Below are positions 14,378 to 22,406 of a DNA stretch of 28,356 nt, in pieces; position 1 is the stretch's first letter; each line of letters starts with the position of its first letter. Origin of the DNA: a virus; IMG/VR virus record IMGVR_UViG_3300032291_003110, positions 1 to 28,356 of that record, one strand, 5' to 3'. The translations under genes were made by a program, and so were the position numbers. The notes beneath the pieces were generated by a model. It made no database searches, had not been told where the DNA came from, and saw nothing but the letters and a program-made list of their open reading frames with translations.

Positions 14378-15215
14378 TTGTTATACATATTCTGTAATAT
14401 CCATTGCGATAAAATTGTTTGTGTGTGCTGTTTCCTAATGCCAAAGTCAACGTTGGAGTAGGAGAAATTTGTAGTGTTTGACAAATATTTTTTTGTTTAT
14501 TCAAGTATTTAGACACAATATAATCATGTGGAAATTGTTTCATTAGCTCTACTGCAACTTTGCCTGCTATACGATTGTAAATTTTGATATCCGACTCACT
14601 TTGTACAACATCATCTACATGGTTTTTTGTAAGTCGCAAGCCCAATCGTAGTTGTGTTACAAATGGTTTACTGAGACTGAACACAACATCGGTTATACAC
14701 GGATGTGTAAGATCAAAACTAAGTCCTTGACTGATTCCAAAGTATGCAAGGTCTATTAAAACAGGAACTTCGAGAAGATTGCACTGTTGTATCATTGTAT
14801 CATAATACTGGTAAGTTCCCCCATTACCACAAAATGGAAAACTTATTACAACAGCATCATTTTTAGCAATATCATCCTTTTCTAAATGCAGATAATTAGC
14901 ACCTGTATGATTAGATACAATTTTACTAGCCACAAATTCAGCCTCGCTGAATCTAATACGACGTTTGGCGCAGTGTCTATGTATAAAAGACTGAATGCCT
15001 GCTGTAGTGCCTGCAGCATAGGCACGATAAGGAAAAGCGTTCAGACCTTGAACTTTATTATGACTACTAGAGTTGATCCAGTGAACAAAAGATTCTATGT
15101 ATGTTTCTGTTTGCCAATTAGCCAGAGATACCGTATCAGGATTGATTGCACGGATAAGTTCATAACTAGCTGACTCTATGTCTGGATCGTTCAATGGTAC
15201 ATGTGCTATATTCAT
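14355..15215 (-). CDS. PLP-dependent aminotransferase-fold (fold type I) protein
   Basis: The 286-residue product from ATG 15215 contains the core of class I/II aminotransferases. AAGTTAGIQSFI (67-78) is a candidate phosphate-binding turn. VLIDLAYFGISQ (152-163) carries Asp155 and Tyr158 that contact the cofactor ring. VFSLSKPF (178-185) holds the Schiff-base Lys183, followed by RLGLRLTK with candidate phosphate or carboxylate arginines. It is shorter than typical members (about 380-400). The frame is open to 15323, but that extension lies inside the clamp gene. No Shine-Dalgarno is obvious. Position directly before the oxygenase and transglycosylase genes suggests a linked role, which is inference. 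Confidence 0.68.
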   Translation of the reverse strand: MNIAHVPLNDPDIESASYELIRAINPDTVSLANWQTETYIESFVHWINSSSHNKVQGLNAFPYRAYAAGTTAGIQSFIHRHCAKRRIRFSEAEFVASKIVSNHTGANYLHLEKDDIAKNDAVVISFPFCGNGGTYQYYDTMIQQCNLLEVPVLIDLAYFGISQGLSFDLTHPCITDVVFSLSKPFVTQLRLGLRLTKNHVDDVVQSESDIKIYNRIAGKVAVELMKQFPHDYIVSKYLNKQKNICQTLQISPTPTLTLALGNSTHKQFYRNGYYRICITNELQQEL

Positions 15216-15243
15216 ATAACAGTACGTAAGTGTGTTTCTGCCA

Positions 15244-15966
15244 TCACTTGCTTTGTGCAGGTAAAATGTAGTTGTAAACTGCAACTCCAGAATCCACTGT
15301 GATTTTGGCAGCACCATCATCACTGATACGGATAGTTTTATCGCCAGTCAAGGCCATAATAGCCATGAACGGTACTACCGGCCAAGACCATGTGCGTTTG
15401 AGTTGACCATTCACACCTGCATGAAACACAAAGTTGCCTGCATGGGTAGAGTGGTCGCCAAAAAAGAACTTCAAGTCGCCGTTGTCAGTACGAGCCTGGA
15501 AGTTGGGCTCTTCGGCATTGGCCTGTGCCTGCATACGCAGTCGTTGTATGGCAGCCACTGTGGGCTCAAATTCAATGTGCCAGGTCACACCTTTGAACTT
15601 GGGAGTTTTGAGTTTGTCGTTTACAATTTCTGCTGCCATGAAACGATAGTTGTTACGGAAGTCTCCTGTGGCATTTTCAAACTCAATGCCGTCTGGTGCG
15701 CCAGTGGCTTTCTTGGTCAAGCCAAGTTTGGCATTTTCCTTGTACTCGGGCAAGTTCAACAAGATTTTTAACTTGTTCAAGTTGGGCATACCAAATGTGC
15801 CCATAAAGTCTGCGTGTGGATTTTTAAATTCTCCCTCCAGCACCACTGACAAATCTTCAGCTACGCCTACTATTGCAGTGTTTTTATCATCACCAGTGAT
15901 CTTGATCAAGTCAATACAGCCAAGATCCAATGTGTGTTCTACCAAGTCTTTAAGATAATCTCTCAT
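15244..15966 (-). CDS. 45: Sliding clamp, T4 gp45-like DNA polymerase processivity factor
   Basis: A 240-residue protein of the T4 gp45 type that encircles DNA and tethers the polymerase. The start MRDYLKDLVEHTLDLG, the MGTFGMPNLNKLKILLNLPEY segment split across residues about 55-75, and FRNNYRFMAAEIV match the family, as does the length (T4 gp45 is 228). The ATG at 15966 is chosen because AGGAG lies 5 bases upstream; the frame is open to 16017 but those codons contain the promoter. It is the first gene of the long downstream run and has its own sigma70-like promoter. Confidence 0.88.
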   Translation of the reverse strand: MRDYLKDLVEHTLDLGCIDLIKITGDDKNTAIVGVAEDLSVVLEGEFKNPHADFMGTFGMPNLNKLKILLNLPEYKENAKLGLTKKATGAPDGIEFENATGDFRNNYRFMAAEIVNDKLKTPKFKGVTWHIEFEPTVAAIQRLRMQAQANAEEPNFQARTDNGDLKFFFGDHSTHAGNFVFHAGVNGQLKRTWSWPVVPFMAIMALTGDKTIRISDDGAAKITVDSGVAVYNYILPAQSK

Positions 15967-15988
15967 GTTTACTCCTATGTTGTGTATG

Positions 15989-16017
15989 ATTATATAGATT
16001 TTTTTACTAAGTTGCAA
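15989..16017 (-). promoter_or_regulatory. Sigma70-like promoter for sliding clamp operon
   Basis: On the minus strand, TTGCAA (16012-16017) and TATAAT (15989-15994) are separated by 17 bases. It overlaps the 3' end of the methyltransferase gene and lies about 23 bases before the clamp start codon, with ACATAGGAG in between. The ACATAGGAG stretch is shared with the two leader repeats at 3705 and 4495. Confidence 0.7.
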
Positions 16018-16945
16018 TTATTTTGGCCAGGCTCTGACCTCCTCTAATGCTGGTAATTTCTCCGGGTTTTTGAATTTCCATCCAAAACAGATTGTCCAGA
16101 CCACGATATTCACCAATGATTTCAAACTTCAACTCATTGAGTAAACTGCGAATTTGGCGACCCGGCGTATAACACATGTATCCGCTTTCGGCCAAAGCTA
16201 CACCGTGTGCCCAATCACAATTGTTGTAGGTAAAGATCACAGAGCCACCGGGACGTAATAGTTCGTACAAGTCTGCAAAATACCTGGCCAACACCGGCTG
16301 GGGTCGATAGTTAAAAAAATTATAAACAAATATCAAACCAAATTGATTGCGGGGCAGTTGCCACAGAGGTTGTTGATTTTCATAGTCATTGATTTGATAT
16401 AATCGCAAACGTTGCTGGTATTCTTTTGTAAAATCCTGCACAGCTGGTTGCAAAAGATCTAGATTTATATCCACCAAATACAAAGGATCCAGTGGCACCA
16501 GATGTTCGATAAACTTTTCTTTACCAGGATGAATTATCATACCGGGCCATTGCCAATTTGCAAGTTGTCGTAATCTTCCAAGTATTTTCTGTTTAGAATC
16601 CTGGTCAATCGACAGTTGTCGGGTCAAAATATACTCTGTGGTATCTTGGCTCATTTCATCTTGATATACCTGCAGGCTGCGCTGGTACATTTGTTGTTCC
16701 ATGTCTGAGATCTGCAACAGCAACGCTGACCGCAATTTGTGCCAGGCACTCAAGGCATTGTCAAATGAACATTTGACGGCAGCAACATGATTTATATAAT
16801 TTGTGCTCCATGTTTCTATTTGCACATCATGATTTGCCACCACATGTTCAATGGTTGTCAGTTGGCGAGCAGCTTGATTATAGTTGAGCATCATGGGCTC
16901 ACTGTCCAACAAGTTCAAATATTCAACAAGTTTGCTGAGTTTCAT
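16007..16945 (-). CDS. Coiled-coil plus methyltransferase-like protein
   Basis: A 312-residue protein in two parts. Residues 1-130 are helical and Gln-rich, with likely coiled coil around 60-130. Residues 133-260 look like a divergent class I methyltransferase: PGMIIHPGKEKF (134-145) sits where the SAM loop is expected, LYLVDINLDLL (155-165) is the acidic motif II strand, FGLIFVYNFFNY motif IV, and LLRPGGSVIFTYNN (229-242) the post-motif strand. The glycine-rich loop is weak, so catalytic activity is uncertain. Its ATG overlaps the polymerase stop by 4 bases, which ties expression to replication genes. Confidence 0.7.
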   Translation of the reverse strand: MKLSKLVEYLNLLDSEPMMLNYNQAARQLTTIEHVVANHDVQIETWSTNYINHVAAVKCSFDNALSAWHKLRSALLLQISDMEQQMYQRSLQVYQDEMSQDTTEYILTRQLSIDQDSKQKILGRLRQLANWQWPGMIIHPGKEKFIEHLVPLDPLYLVDINLDLLQPAVQDFTKEYQQRLRLYQINDYENQQPLWQLPRNQFGLIFVYNFFNYRPQPVLARYFADLYELLRPGGSVIFTYNNCDWAHGVALAESGYMCYTPGRQIRSLLNELKFEIIGEYRGLDNLFWMEIQKPGEITSIRGGQSLAKIIAT

Positions 16946-19602
16946 TCAAAAGAAAATAATGATGTAAATGTGTTTTCGGTGTTGGTGGCTGCTGCCAAAT
17001 CCCAGTCCAACACACCCAACAAGTTGTCAATCTTTTGATCCACCACAGTGGCTTCCATTTCTGTGTCGTCAAAAGGCAAGTCCTTGAACCACTGCGGCAA
17101 GTGCATCTCGTCTGTGGGATATCCAATGCTGGTCCAACCCAAGGCATTGCTTCGCAGTTTGCACACAATGGTTTTCATACCATCGACCACCTGCATGCTG
17201 TAGTTGTCTGAATTCATTCGCCGCAAGTTATTCCAGTTCAAGGCCGCACGTACATGCCCGGGCATGTTGGCTTTGCCCAGTCGTTCTTCTTCCTTGCCAT
17301 ACTTGGTCAAGTTGTTCACACGTTTGGGCGAGCCTTTTTCCCAGCCTGGTCGCTCTTTGAATTCATACTTGAACTCACGCACACGTTCGATGATTTCATC
17401 ACGACCAGCACCAGCCAATACCTTATTTAGAATTTCCAACAAGAAGTCTTGAATAACTTTGGGTGTATCACTTCGCTTTAAATCCAAGCCAGTGGCCTTG
17501 GTTTTACCAATTGCACCGTTGACATCCAGTCGTTTGTTTTCAATGTCAATGGCATTCACAGCATAGCGTTTCTTGGTGATGAACAATCCGCGATCCGCCA
17601 CAGTCTCACGCCCGGCCTTGATCAACTCGCCCATGTCCCTGGGACAGTGAAAAGCACGTTCCATGAATGCCGGGAATGAATCGTTGACCTGGTCAGCGAT
17701 GCTGTCGTACAACTGGATACAAATTTCTTTTGACCATGCCATGCGACCTTCGGCTACTTCTTGTTTGAGCACAGGCCATGCCGAAAAATAACATGAATCT
17801 GTGTCACCATAGATCACTGCTTTTCCCACGTGATCATACTCACCTGTTATGCACTCATTCAAGTGCGCATCCATGTGCTTGGCAATGCTACGCCCAGTCA
17901 AGGTAGTTGATTGGCCAATTCGCTTGTCAAAGAATCTGCAACCAGGATTAAGAATAGCACCATACAAACTGTTCAAGTTAATCTTTTTAACCAACTGACG
18001 TTTGTCCCAGAAAGCAATCTCTTTGGCATCCTTGGTGTCTTTCTTCTTGGCCTGTAGCTCTTGACGTTCACGATACCAGCGTTCCAGCAGGCCAGGGATC
18101 ACGCCTTTCTTTTCGTAGGTGAATATGGTGCCATTGGCACTCAAAATCCAAGGTTGGTTGGAGTCAAACAACATGTACCAAATTTCAGCACCCGAATGTA
18201 CAGACTCTTCGCCACTTTGCCAATCTACAGTAATCTCTGTGCCACGTTGTTGTTCCATCACTGCTGTGTATTCCAACGAAGCAAACACACCTTCCCATGC
18301 CGCCGCAAAGGAGTCACCTTTGGCCATTTTGTCTCGGATATAACGGTCAGTCATTATGGGACGCAGTTGACCTATGATGGTTTCTGGACCCATGTTCAAC
18401 GCACGAATTGCCGAAGGATATAGACTGTTGATGTCCACAGATCCAATCCATTCATGCAGTCCTTTCTTAGGATACGCCACATAAGCACCTGCTGCCTGTG
18501 TGTCCTCGTCAGTGAGTCGCTGTTTTCGATTGGGTACAACCATGCCACGTTCATGTGCTTCGTTGATGATGGCCTGCTCAGTCACTGCCACTGCACCCAT
18601 GGTGGTGGCCAACAGCACTGTGTTGGCATGTGCCAGTTCGCTGGCCAGTTCCAAGAATCGCAGTTTTTTGTCCAGTTTGTCCAACAGCAAGGTATCTTGC
18701 CGGTTGTACACAATAAAGGTTCGGAAGTGTTGATTGTACAGTTGATCCAGTGTGCCTTCGAACTGTGTCTTGCGTTCACCCAGTTCGTACTCAGCAATGG
18801 CATCCAGGCTATAGCTATGTCGCTCTTCATAAGTGTACTTGCGATACAGTTGCATATAGTCCATATGCACACGGCCCACCAAGTCATAAGTTTCATTCTC
18901 AGCACCAAAGCGTTCAAACATACGCTTTTTGGGAAACTGTCCCCACAAACAAAAACGTCTGGTGTCGTCTTTGCTGAGCACTCGGGTGATACGATTCACT
19001 GTGTAGGGTATGTCATAGCCTTCTGAGTTCCAGCCACTCAAGATGTCTGCATCGTCGATAAGGTCCAAGAACATTTTCAACATTTCTGTTTCGGACTCAC
19101 ACAGCACAGTGTTCTCAAACTCCGCACAGATCTCACGAGCAGTCTCGGGACTCATGTGGCGTGGTGCCACCACCAGTGTGACCAGTTGCTCCAACCAATT
19201 TAGATATACCGATATGGCAGTGATGGGATTGAAAGGATCAGTCACCGGAGAGAATCCGCGCACTGGATCAAACGCAACTTCAATGTCGAAAAATGCTGTG
19301 TGCAGGGTGGGGGCGTCTTGGTCTTTGTAGTTTTCTTCAAAGCATCGGAATATGGGATTGATATCTGATTCGTAGATCTGTCGCCCGCTTTGTGCTCGAA
19401 CTTCCTTGCGAAACTCTTTGTTGTTGCGTGTTGAAAACCTTGACACAGGTGTGCCGTAGATGCTTTGAAACTTGCCTCGGGGGTCGTCGTAGTAGAACAC
19501 ATAATTGGCAGGATACTCTCGGTACTGCCGCTTGCCATCTCGGCGTTCTACAACATGAATGCGATCGTGCTCACGATCAAATAGTGCGTCAATATAACTC
19601 AT
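16942..19602 (-). CDS. 43: Family B DNA polymerase, T4 gp43-like
   Basis: An 886-residue replicative polymerase with 3'-5' proofreading. Exonuclease motifs are FFDIEVAFDP (Asp106, Glu108), LSGWNSEGYDIPY (Asn192, Asp197) and YNRQD (Tyr299, Asp303). Polymerase motif A is SVDINSLYPS (Asp390), motif B KINLNSLYG (Lys540 to Gly548) and motif C YGDTDS (598-603), so all catalytic residues are present. The C-terminus ends SLFSFE, similar to the clamp-binding tail of gp43. The ATG at 19602 has GGAG 4 bases upstream; the open frame runs to 19728 but that extension crosses the promoter and the preceding gene. Length is close to T4 gp43 (898). Confidence 0.97.
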   Translation of the reverse strand: MSYIDALFDREHDRIHVVERRDGKRQYREYPANYVFYYDDPRGKFQSIYGTPVSRFSTRNNKEFRKEVRAQSGRQIYESDINPIFRCFEENYKDQDAPTLHTAFFDIEVAFDPVRGFSPVTDPFNPITAISVYLNWLEQLVTLVVAPRHMSPETAREICAEFENTVLCESETEMLKMFLDLIDDADILSGWNSEGYDIPYTVNRITRVLSKDDTRRFCLWGQFPKKRMFERFGAENETYDLVGRVHMDYMQLYRKYTYEERHSYSLDAIAEYELGERKTQFEGTLDQLYNQHFRTFIVYNRQDTLLLDKLDKKLRFLELASELAHANTVLLATTMGAVAVTEQAIINEAHERGMVVPNRKQRLTDEDTQAAGAYVAYPKKGLHEWIGSVDINSLYPSAIRALNMGPETIIGQLRPIMTDRYIRDKMAKGDSFAAAWEGVFASLEYTAVMEQQRGTEITVDWQSGEESVHSGAEIWYMLFDSNQPWILSANGTIFTYEKKGVIPGLLERWYRERQELQAKKKDTKDAKEIAFWDKRQLVKKINLNSLYGAILNPGCRFFDKRIGQSTTLTGRSIAKHMDAHLNECITGEYDHVGKAVIYGDTDSCYFSAWPVLKQEVAEGRMAWSKEICIQLYDSIADQVNDSFPAFMERAFHCPRDMGELIKAGRETVADRGLFITKKRYAVNAIDIENKRLDVNGAIGKTKATGLDLKRSDTPKVIQDFLLEILNKVLAGAGRDEIIERVREFKYEFKERPGWEKGSPKRVNNLTKYGKEEERLGKANMPGHVRAALNWNNLRRMNSDNYSMQVVDGMKTIVCKLRSNALGWTSIGYPTDEMHLPQWFKDLPFDDTEMEATVVDQKIDNLLGVLDWDLAAATNTENTFTSLFSFE

Positions 19603-19663
19603 TGGTCTCCGTTTGTGGCCGGTATAGCCTTGATACATGCTCGTACTGTGAGCGACTCGTACA

Positions 19664-19671
19664 TATTTATG
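19664..19671 (-). promoter_or_regulatory. T4-late-like box CATAAATA upstream of DNA polymerase
   Basis: Minus-strand CATAAATA about 60 bases before the polymerase ATG and just downstream of a sigma70-like -10. DNA polymerase is normally expressed early, so a late box here may be a secondary promoter or chance. Confidence 0.25.
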
Positions 19672-20728
19672 TGTTGCTATTATACACTGATTCAAACCCA
19701 CCTGCCAACCATGTATGCGGCAAAGCACTAACTTGTTTGATCATTTCTTGTGCTTGTAAAAATTCAGGGTGATTGCGATCCAAAACATCCTGCATTGAAA
19801 AATTAGAACCATATGTTGCCCAATCAGTCAATCGAACAAATTCCACTCTGTCAGCATTGTGCTCTAAACTAAAATTATAAAATTCCAACATCTCTTGATA
19901 ATTTTGTTGTTGTACTACCATGCGGGTGTTGAATATCATACCAGTGTCACGTTTTTTATTTGACAAAAATTTCATGGCAGCCTCAAGTTCTTTCCAGGTG
20001 CCTCCACGCCGCAATATTTCGTAAGTTTTGGATCGAGCAGCATCAAAAGTTATAGTGATATTTTCAATTTTTGACTGTGCTGTTCCTAATTTGTGCCAAT
20101 TCTTCTCACACAACAGTCCATTGGTTTGCACTTTTAATGTTACATTGGGAAATTTGTCAAAATCAATCAATGAAACAAAATTCAACAACATAGTGCTAGC
20201 AAACAATTCGCCACTGGTGCTCAACGTTAAATTTATTTTTTGATCGGTTGGTGTGGTAAAAATATTTTGTGATAGAATTTTTCCAAGTTGTTGTTGTTTT
20301 TCAATTTGATCCGGTGACTGTTTTATTACACGAGTTCTGCAACTGGGACAACTGAGATTACAAGTCAAGTCACCAGCAATTACAATTTCATATGGTAAAA
20401 TAAATTCTTTTGAATCTTTCAATAAAGGTACAACATTGATTGGTACTGTGTCAATTGAATTAAGCTGATTGTTGTTTATAATCCCACAAGTTTTTTCGTT
20501 GCAGTATTCATACGAACCATCAATGATACTTTGTCTTATGTCTTGCGCCAGTGCGGATTGCAACAAGTCTTGCAATGTAGTTTGAAATAAATTTCCAATG
20601 GTGGTTGGCATCCACCCCAAGCAGCCACACAAAACCACATCGCCATTTATGTCAATGGCAATTGACATAAATGGACTTAAACAATATTTTCCGATGAAAT
20701 TTTTTGATTGAAATTTCTTTGGTTGCAC
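19667..20728 (-). CDS. Radical SAM protein with N-terminal SPASM-like cysteine region
   Basis: A 353-residue AT-rich gene. The radical SAM cluster motif is CNLSCPSC (Cys123, Cys127, Cys130), preceded by the strand YEIVIAGDLT. Unusually, the SPASM/twitch-like segment lies before it: YCLSPFMSIAIDINGDVVLCGC (Cys16, Cys34, Cys36) with IGNLFQTTLQDLL, then YCNEKTCG (Cys76, Cys81). In most family members this auxiliary-cluster domain is C-terminal. TLSTSGELFA and LKVQTNGLL are typical core strands. Start is GTG at 20728 with no clear Shine-Dalgarno. Substrate unknown; SPASM enzymes usually modify peptides or proteins. Confidence 0.82.
   Translation of the reverse strand: MQPKKFQSKNFIGKYCLSPFMSIAIDINGDVVLCGCLGWMPTTIGNLFQTTLQDLLQSALAQDIRQSIIDGSYEYCNEKTCGIINNNQLNSIDTVPINVVPLLKDSKEFILPYEIVIAGDLTCNLSCPSCRTRVIKQSPDQIEKQQQLGKILSQNIFTTPTDQKINLTLSTSGELFASTMLLNFVSLIDFDKFPNVTLKVQTNGLLCEKNWHKLGTAQSKIENITITFDAARSKTYEILRRGGTWKELEAAMKFLSNKKRDTGMIFNTRMVVQQQNYQEMLEFYNFSLEHNADRVEFVRLTDWATYGSNFSMQDVLDRNHPEFLQAQEMIKQVSALPHTWLAGGFESVYNSNT
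19679..19708 (-). promoter_or_regulatory. Sigma70-like promoter for DNA polymerase
   Basis: Minus-strand TTGGCA (19703-19708) and TATAAT (19679-19684) with an 18-base spacer, inside the 3' end of the permuted radical SAM gene and about 75 bases before the polymerase start. It leaves a leader of roughly 65-70 bases. Confidence 0.55.
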
Positions 20729-20733
20729 AATAA

Positions 20734-20994
20734 TTAAAGGGTCTTGCCCACGGTTTCAAGAATTGTTTCCAACAATTCATGATCTTGTTTGGCTTTGCCA
20801 AATTCGGCCTTGTGTGCTGTTTTGATAGCTTTTTTCAACACAGCAGGTTTGATTTCTAGCTCTTCTGCAATGGCCTTGATGGTATCGGTCAACCCACCTT
20901 GTAGTGTATCAATCTCATGCATGACAGCCATACCTTCATTGATGATTTGGGTAAGTTTGAGTTTTTGCTCGCCGTTGAAAGTTTTGGTTTCCAT
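20734..20994 (-). CDS. DsbA-like small dsDNA-binding/late transcription protein
   Basis: An 86-residue, largely helical protein beginning METKTFNGEQKLKLTQIINE. The second half (IKAIAEELEIKPAVLKKAIK and on to a DHELLETILETVG end) resembles the T4 DsbA double-stranded DNA-binding protein, which binds near late promoters. Length is close to the 89 residues of T4 DsbA. The match is by remembered pattern and could be only a general helix-turn-helix resemblance. It has its own near-consensus sigma70 promoter and an AGGAA ribosome-binding site, 6 bases from the ATG. Confidence 0.6.
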   Translation of the reverse strand: METKTFNGEQKLKLTQIINEGMAVMHEIDTLQGGLTDTIKAIAEELEIKPAVLKKAIKTAHKAEFGKAKQDHELLETILETVGKTL

Positions 20995-21013
20995 GTTGTG
21001 TTCCTAAAATTTA

Positions 21014-21041
21014 AGTATAACACAAAAAACAATATTGTCAA
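21014..21041 (-). promoter_or_regulatory. Near-consensus sigma70-like promoter for dsbA-like gene
   Basis: Minus-strand TTGACA (21036-21041), a 16-base spacer and TATACT (21014-21019), in an AT-rich stretch of the 135-base intergenic region. The start codon lies about 20 bases downstream. This is the best match to the bacterial consensus in the window. Confidence 0.75.
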
Positions 21042-21129
21042 TTAAAATTTGCTCACTTTGGATGTTCATCGTAGCGAATGATTACTGATCAGGGCAGCAG
21101 CCGCCCACTCGGTCCCAAGGCCAGAGTTC

Positions 21130-22404
21130 TTAGAATTGTTGTTTCATTTTACAGTACAGACTCAGTCCAGGATCAAAATCTTGACTCCATGACAGCGATT
21201 CTGCCATGGCCGGAGCATTTTTCATGATCTTGTCATAAGCAGGATCATTTGGCATGATCTTTTGTCCACCAATGATGATGGGTTCTTTTTTGGCTGCAGG
21301 TGCCGCTGGTACAGTTTTAGCAACCTGCACAGCTGGTTGGGCCATGGGTGGTGTCACAGTTGATGGTTGTTTGAACATGTTGTTCATGCCTTGTGCCAGG
21401 TTGGCCATGGCCGAAGTGTCTGGTTTAAATTTAGCAAACCTTGTTGGATGTGCGCCAAACCCGGCACGACCTTGAACATAAGGTGTTTGTGCAGCAATGT
21501 TGGGGTTTCCAGCTTTGGCTTTGTTTGTTCTATTGTCAGCAGGCATTCTAACAACAGGTTCCTTGACAGCAGGAGCAACAGGAGCAGCAATCTTGGTCTG
21601 CATGGGACTCATTGACATTGTGGTCTTGCCATAACCAGTTGGGCCTTTGCTGTAATCAGGAGTGACCTTGGGCGGCGCAGTGGCTGCCAATCTGCGTTGT
21701 TGCCGCAGTGCTCGATATGATTGTGCAGGGTCACTGCTAGCCTGTGCAGAATTATAAGCTCGCCCTAGACTGAATCTGGCAGCACCTTGCTGAGTTTGAT
21801 TTGCACTATTTGAAACAGCAGGAGCAGTTGCTGTGGCTTCATTTAGTCCTTGGATCACACGTTGTATTTGTCGCAGTCGCTGATAGTTTTGTTCAGCGTC
21901 ACGACCACGATAGTATGCATTACCTTCGGCATAATTATAATCGGGGTCGCGGCTTTTTTCAGCCTGAGACACCAGTTCGTCAATGTTGGGATATCTGGCA
22001 GTCAAGTCACGTTGCATCTTTTCAGCATCTTGTGGTGGTGGCGTGTATGGTTTGCCCCAGTTTTCGGGCTTTTGTACCTGTTGTCCGTTTTTGCTGATGT
22101 AAGCATTGGGGAATTTTTTCTGTGCCGCTGCGACCATGTCGTCGGCCATGTTTTCATTTACGCTTTTCATGTTGTCAACAGGTCTAATTTTATATCCTGG
22201 TCCAAATTGCTTTTCTAATTTCAAAAGAAATCGACGAGCTTTTTCTAAATTTTGTTTTATTGCCTTTACCTTGTCATTGGGGTCAAGTATAACATAATTA
22301 TTTTCATACGAGTTTCTTGAATTGCCTTCCGCCACGCCTTCTTTGACAAATTGAACTGCTGCCAACACAGGTGCATTGTTATTGTATAAATCATTGATGA
22401 CCAT
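21130..22404 (-). CDS. Ala/Pro/Gln-rich, mostly disordered phage protein
   Basis: A 424-residue protein of unknown function. The first 100 residues hold a possible helical domain (KAIKQNLEKARRFLLKLEKQ). From about 110 on it is low complexity, rich in Ala, Pro, Gln, Asn, Arg and Lys, with several short tyrosine-containing segments such as DPDYNYAEGNAYYRGR. A short ordered-looking tail contains IIIGGQKIMPNDPAYDKIM. No enzymatic motif, signal peptide or membrane segment is visible. The disordered basic make-up would suit a structural, scaffolding or DNA-associated role. It starts 2 bases after the stop of the 322-residue gene upstream. Confidence 0.72.
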   Translation of the reverse strand: MVINDLYNNNAPVLAAVQFVKEGVAEGNSRNSYENNYVILDPNDKVKAIKQNLEKARRFLLKLEKQFGPGYKIRPVDNMKSVNENMADDMVAAAQKKFPNAYISKNGQQVQKPENWGKPYTPPPQDAEKMQRDLTARYPNIDELVSQAEKSRDPDYNYAEGNAYYRGRDAEQNYQRLRQIQRVIQGLNEATATAPAVSNSANQTQQGAARFSLGRAYNSAQASSDPAQSYRALRQQRRLAATAPPKVTPDYSKGPTGYGKTTMSMSPMQTKIAAPVAPAVKEPVVRMPADNRTNKAKAGNPNIAAQTPYVQGRAGFGAHPTRFAKFKPDTSAMANLAQGMNNMFKQPSTVTPPMAQPAVQVAKTVPAAPAAKKEPIIIGGQKIMPNDPAYDKIMKNAPAMAESLSWSQDFDPGLSLYCKMKQQF

Positions 22405-22406
22405 GA

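Noticed and set aside
18454-19026. Long plus-strand ORF (190 codons) antisense to DNA polymerase
   Set aside because: It lies entirely opposite the polymerase exonuclease domain, has cysteine/histidine-rich composition typical of a shadow frame, and no upstream signals.
19603-19728. N-terminal extension of DNA polymerase to 19728
   Set aside because: The extra 42 residues do not resemble family B polymerase N-termini, cross a promoter and the preceding gene, and the ATG at 19602 has a good Shine-Dalgarno sequence.
21092-21106. GGGC/GCCC hairpin after the disordered-protein gene, considered as a terminator
   Set aside because: The stem is only 4-5 bp with a wobble pair and no T-run follows on the minus strand; at best weak.
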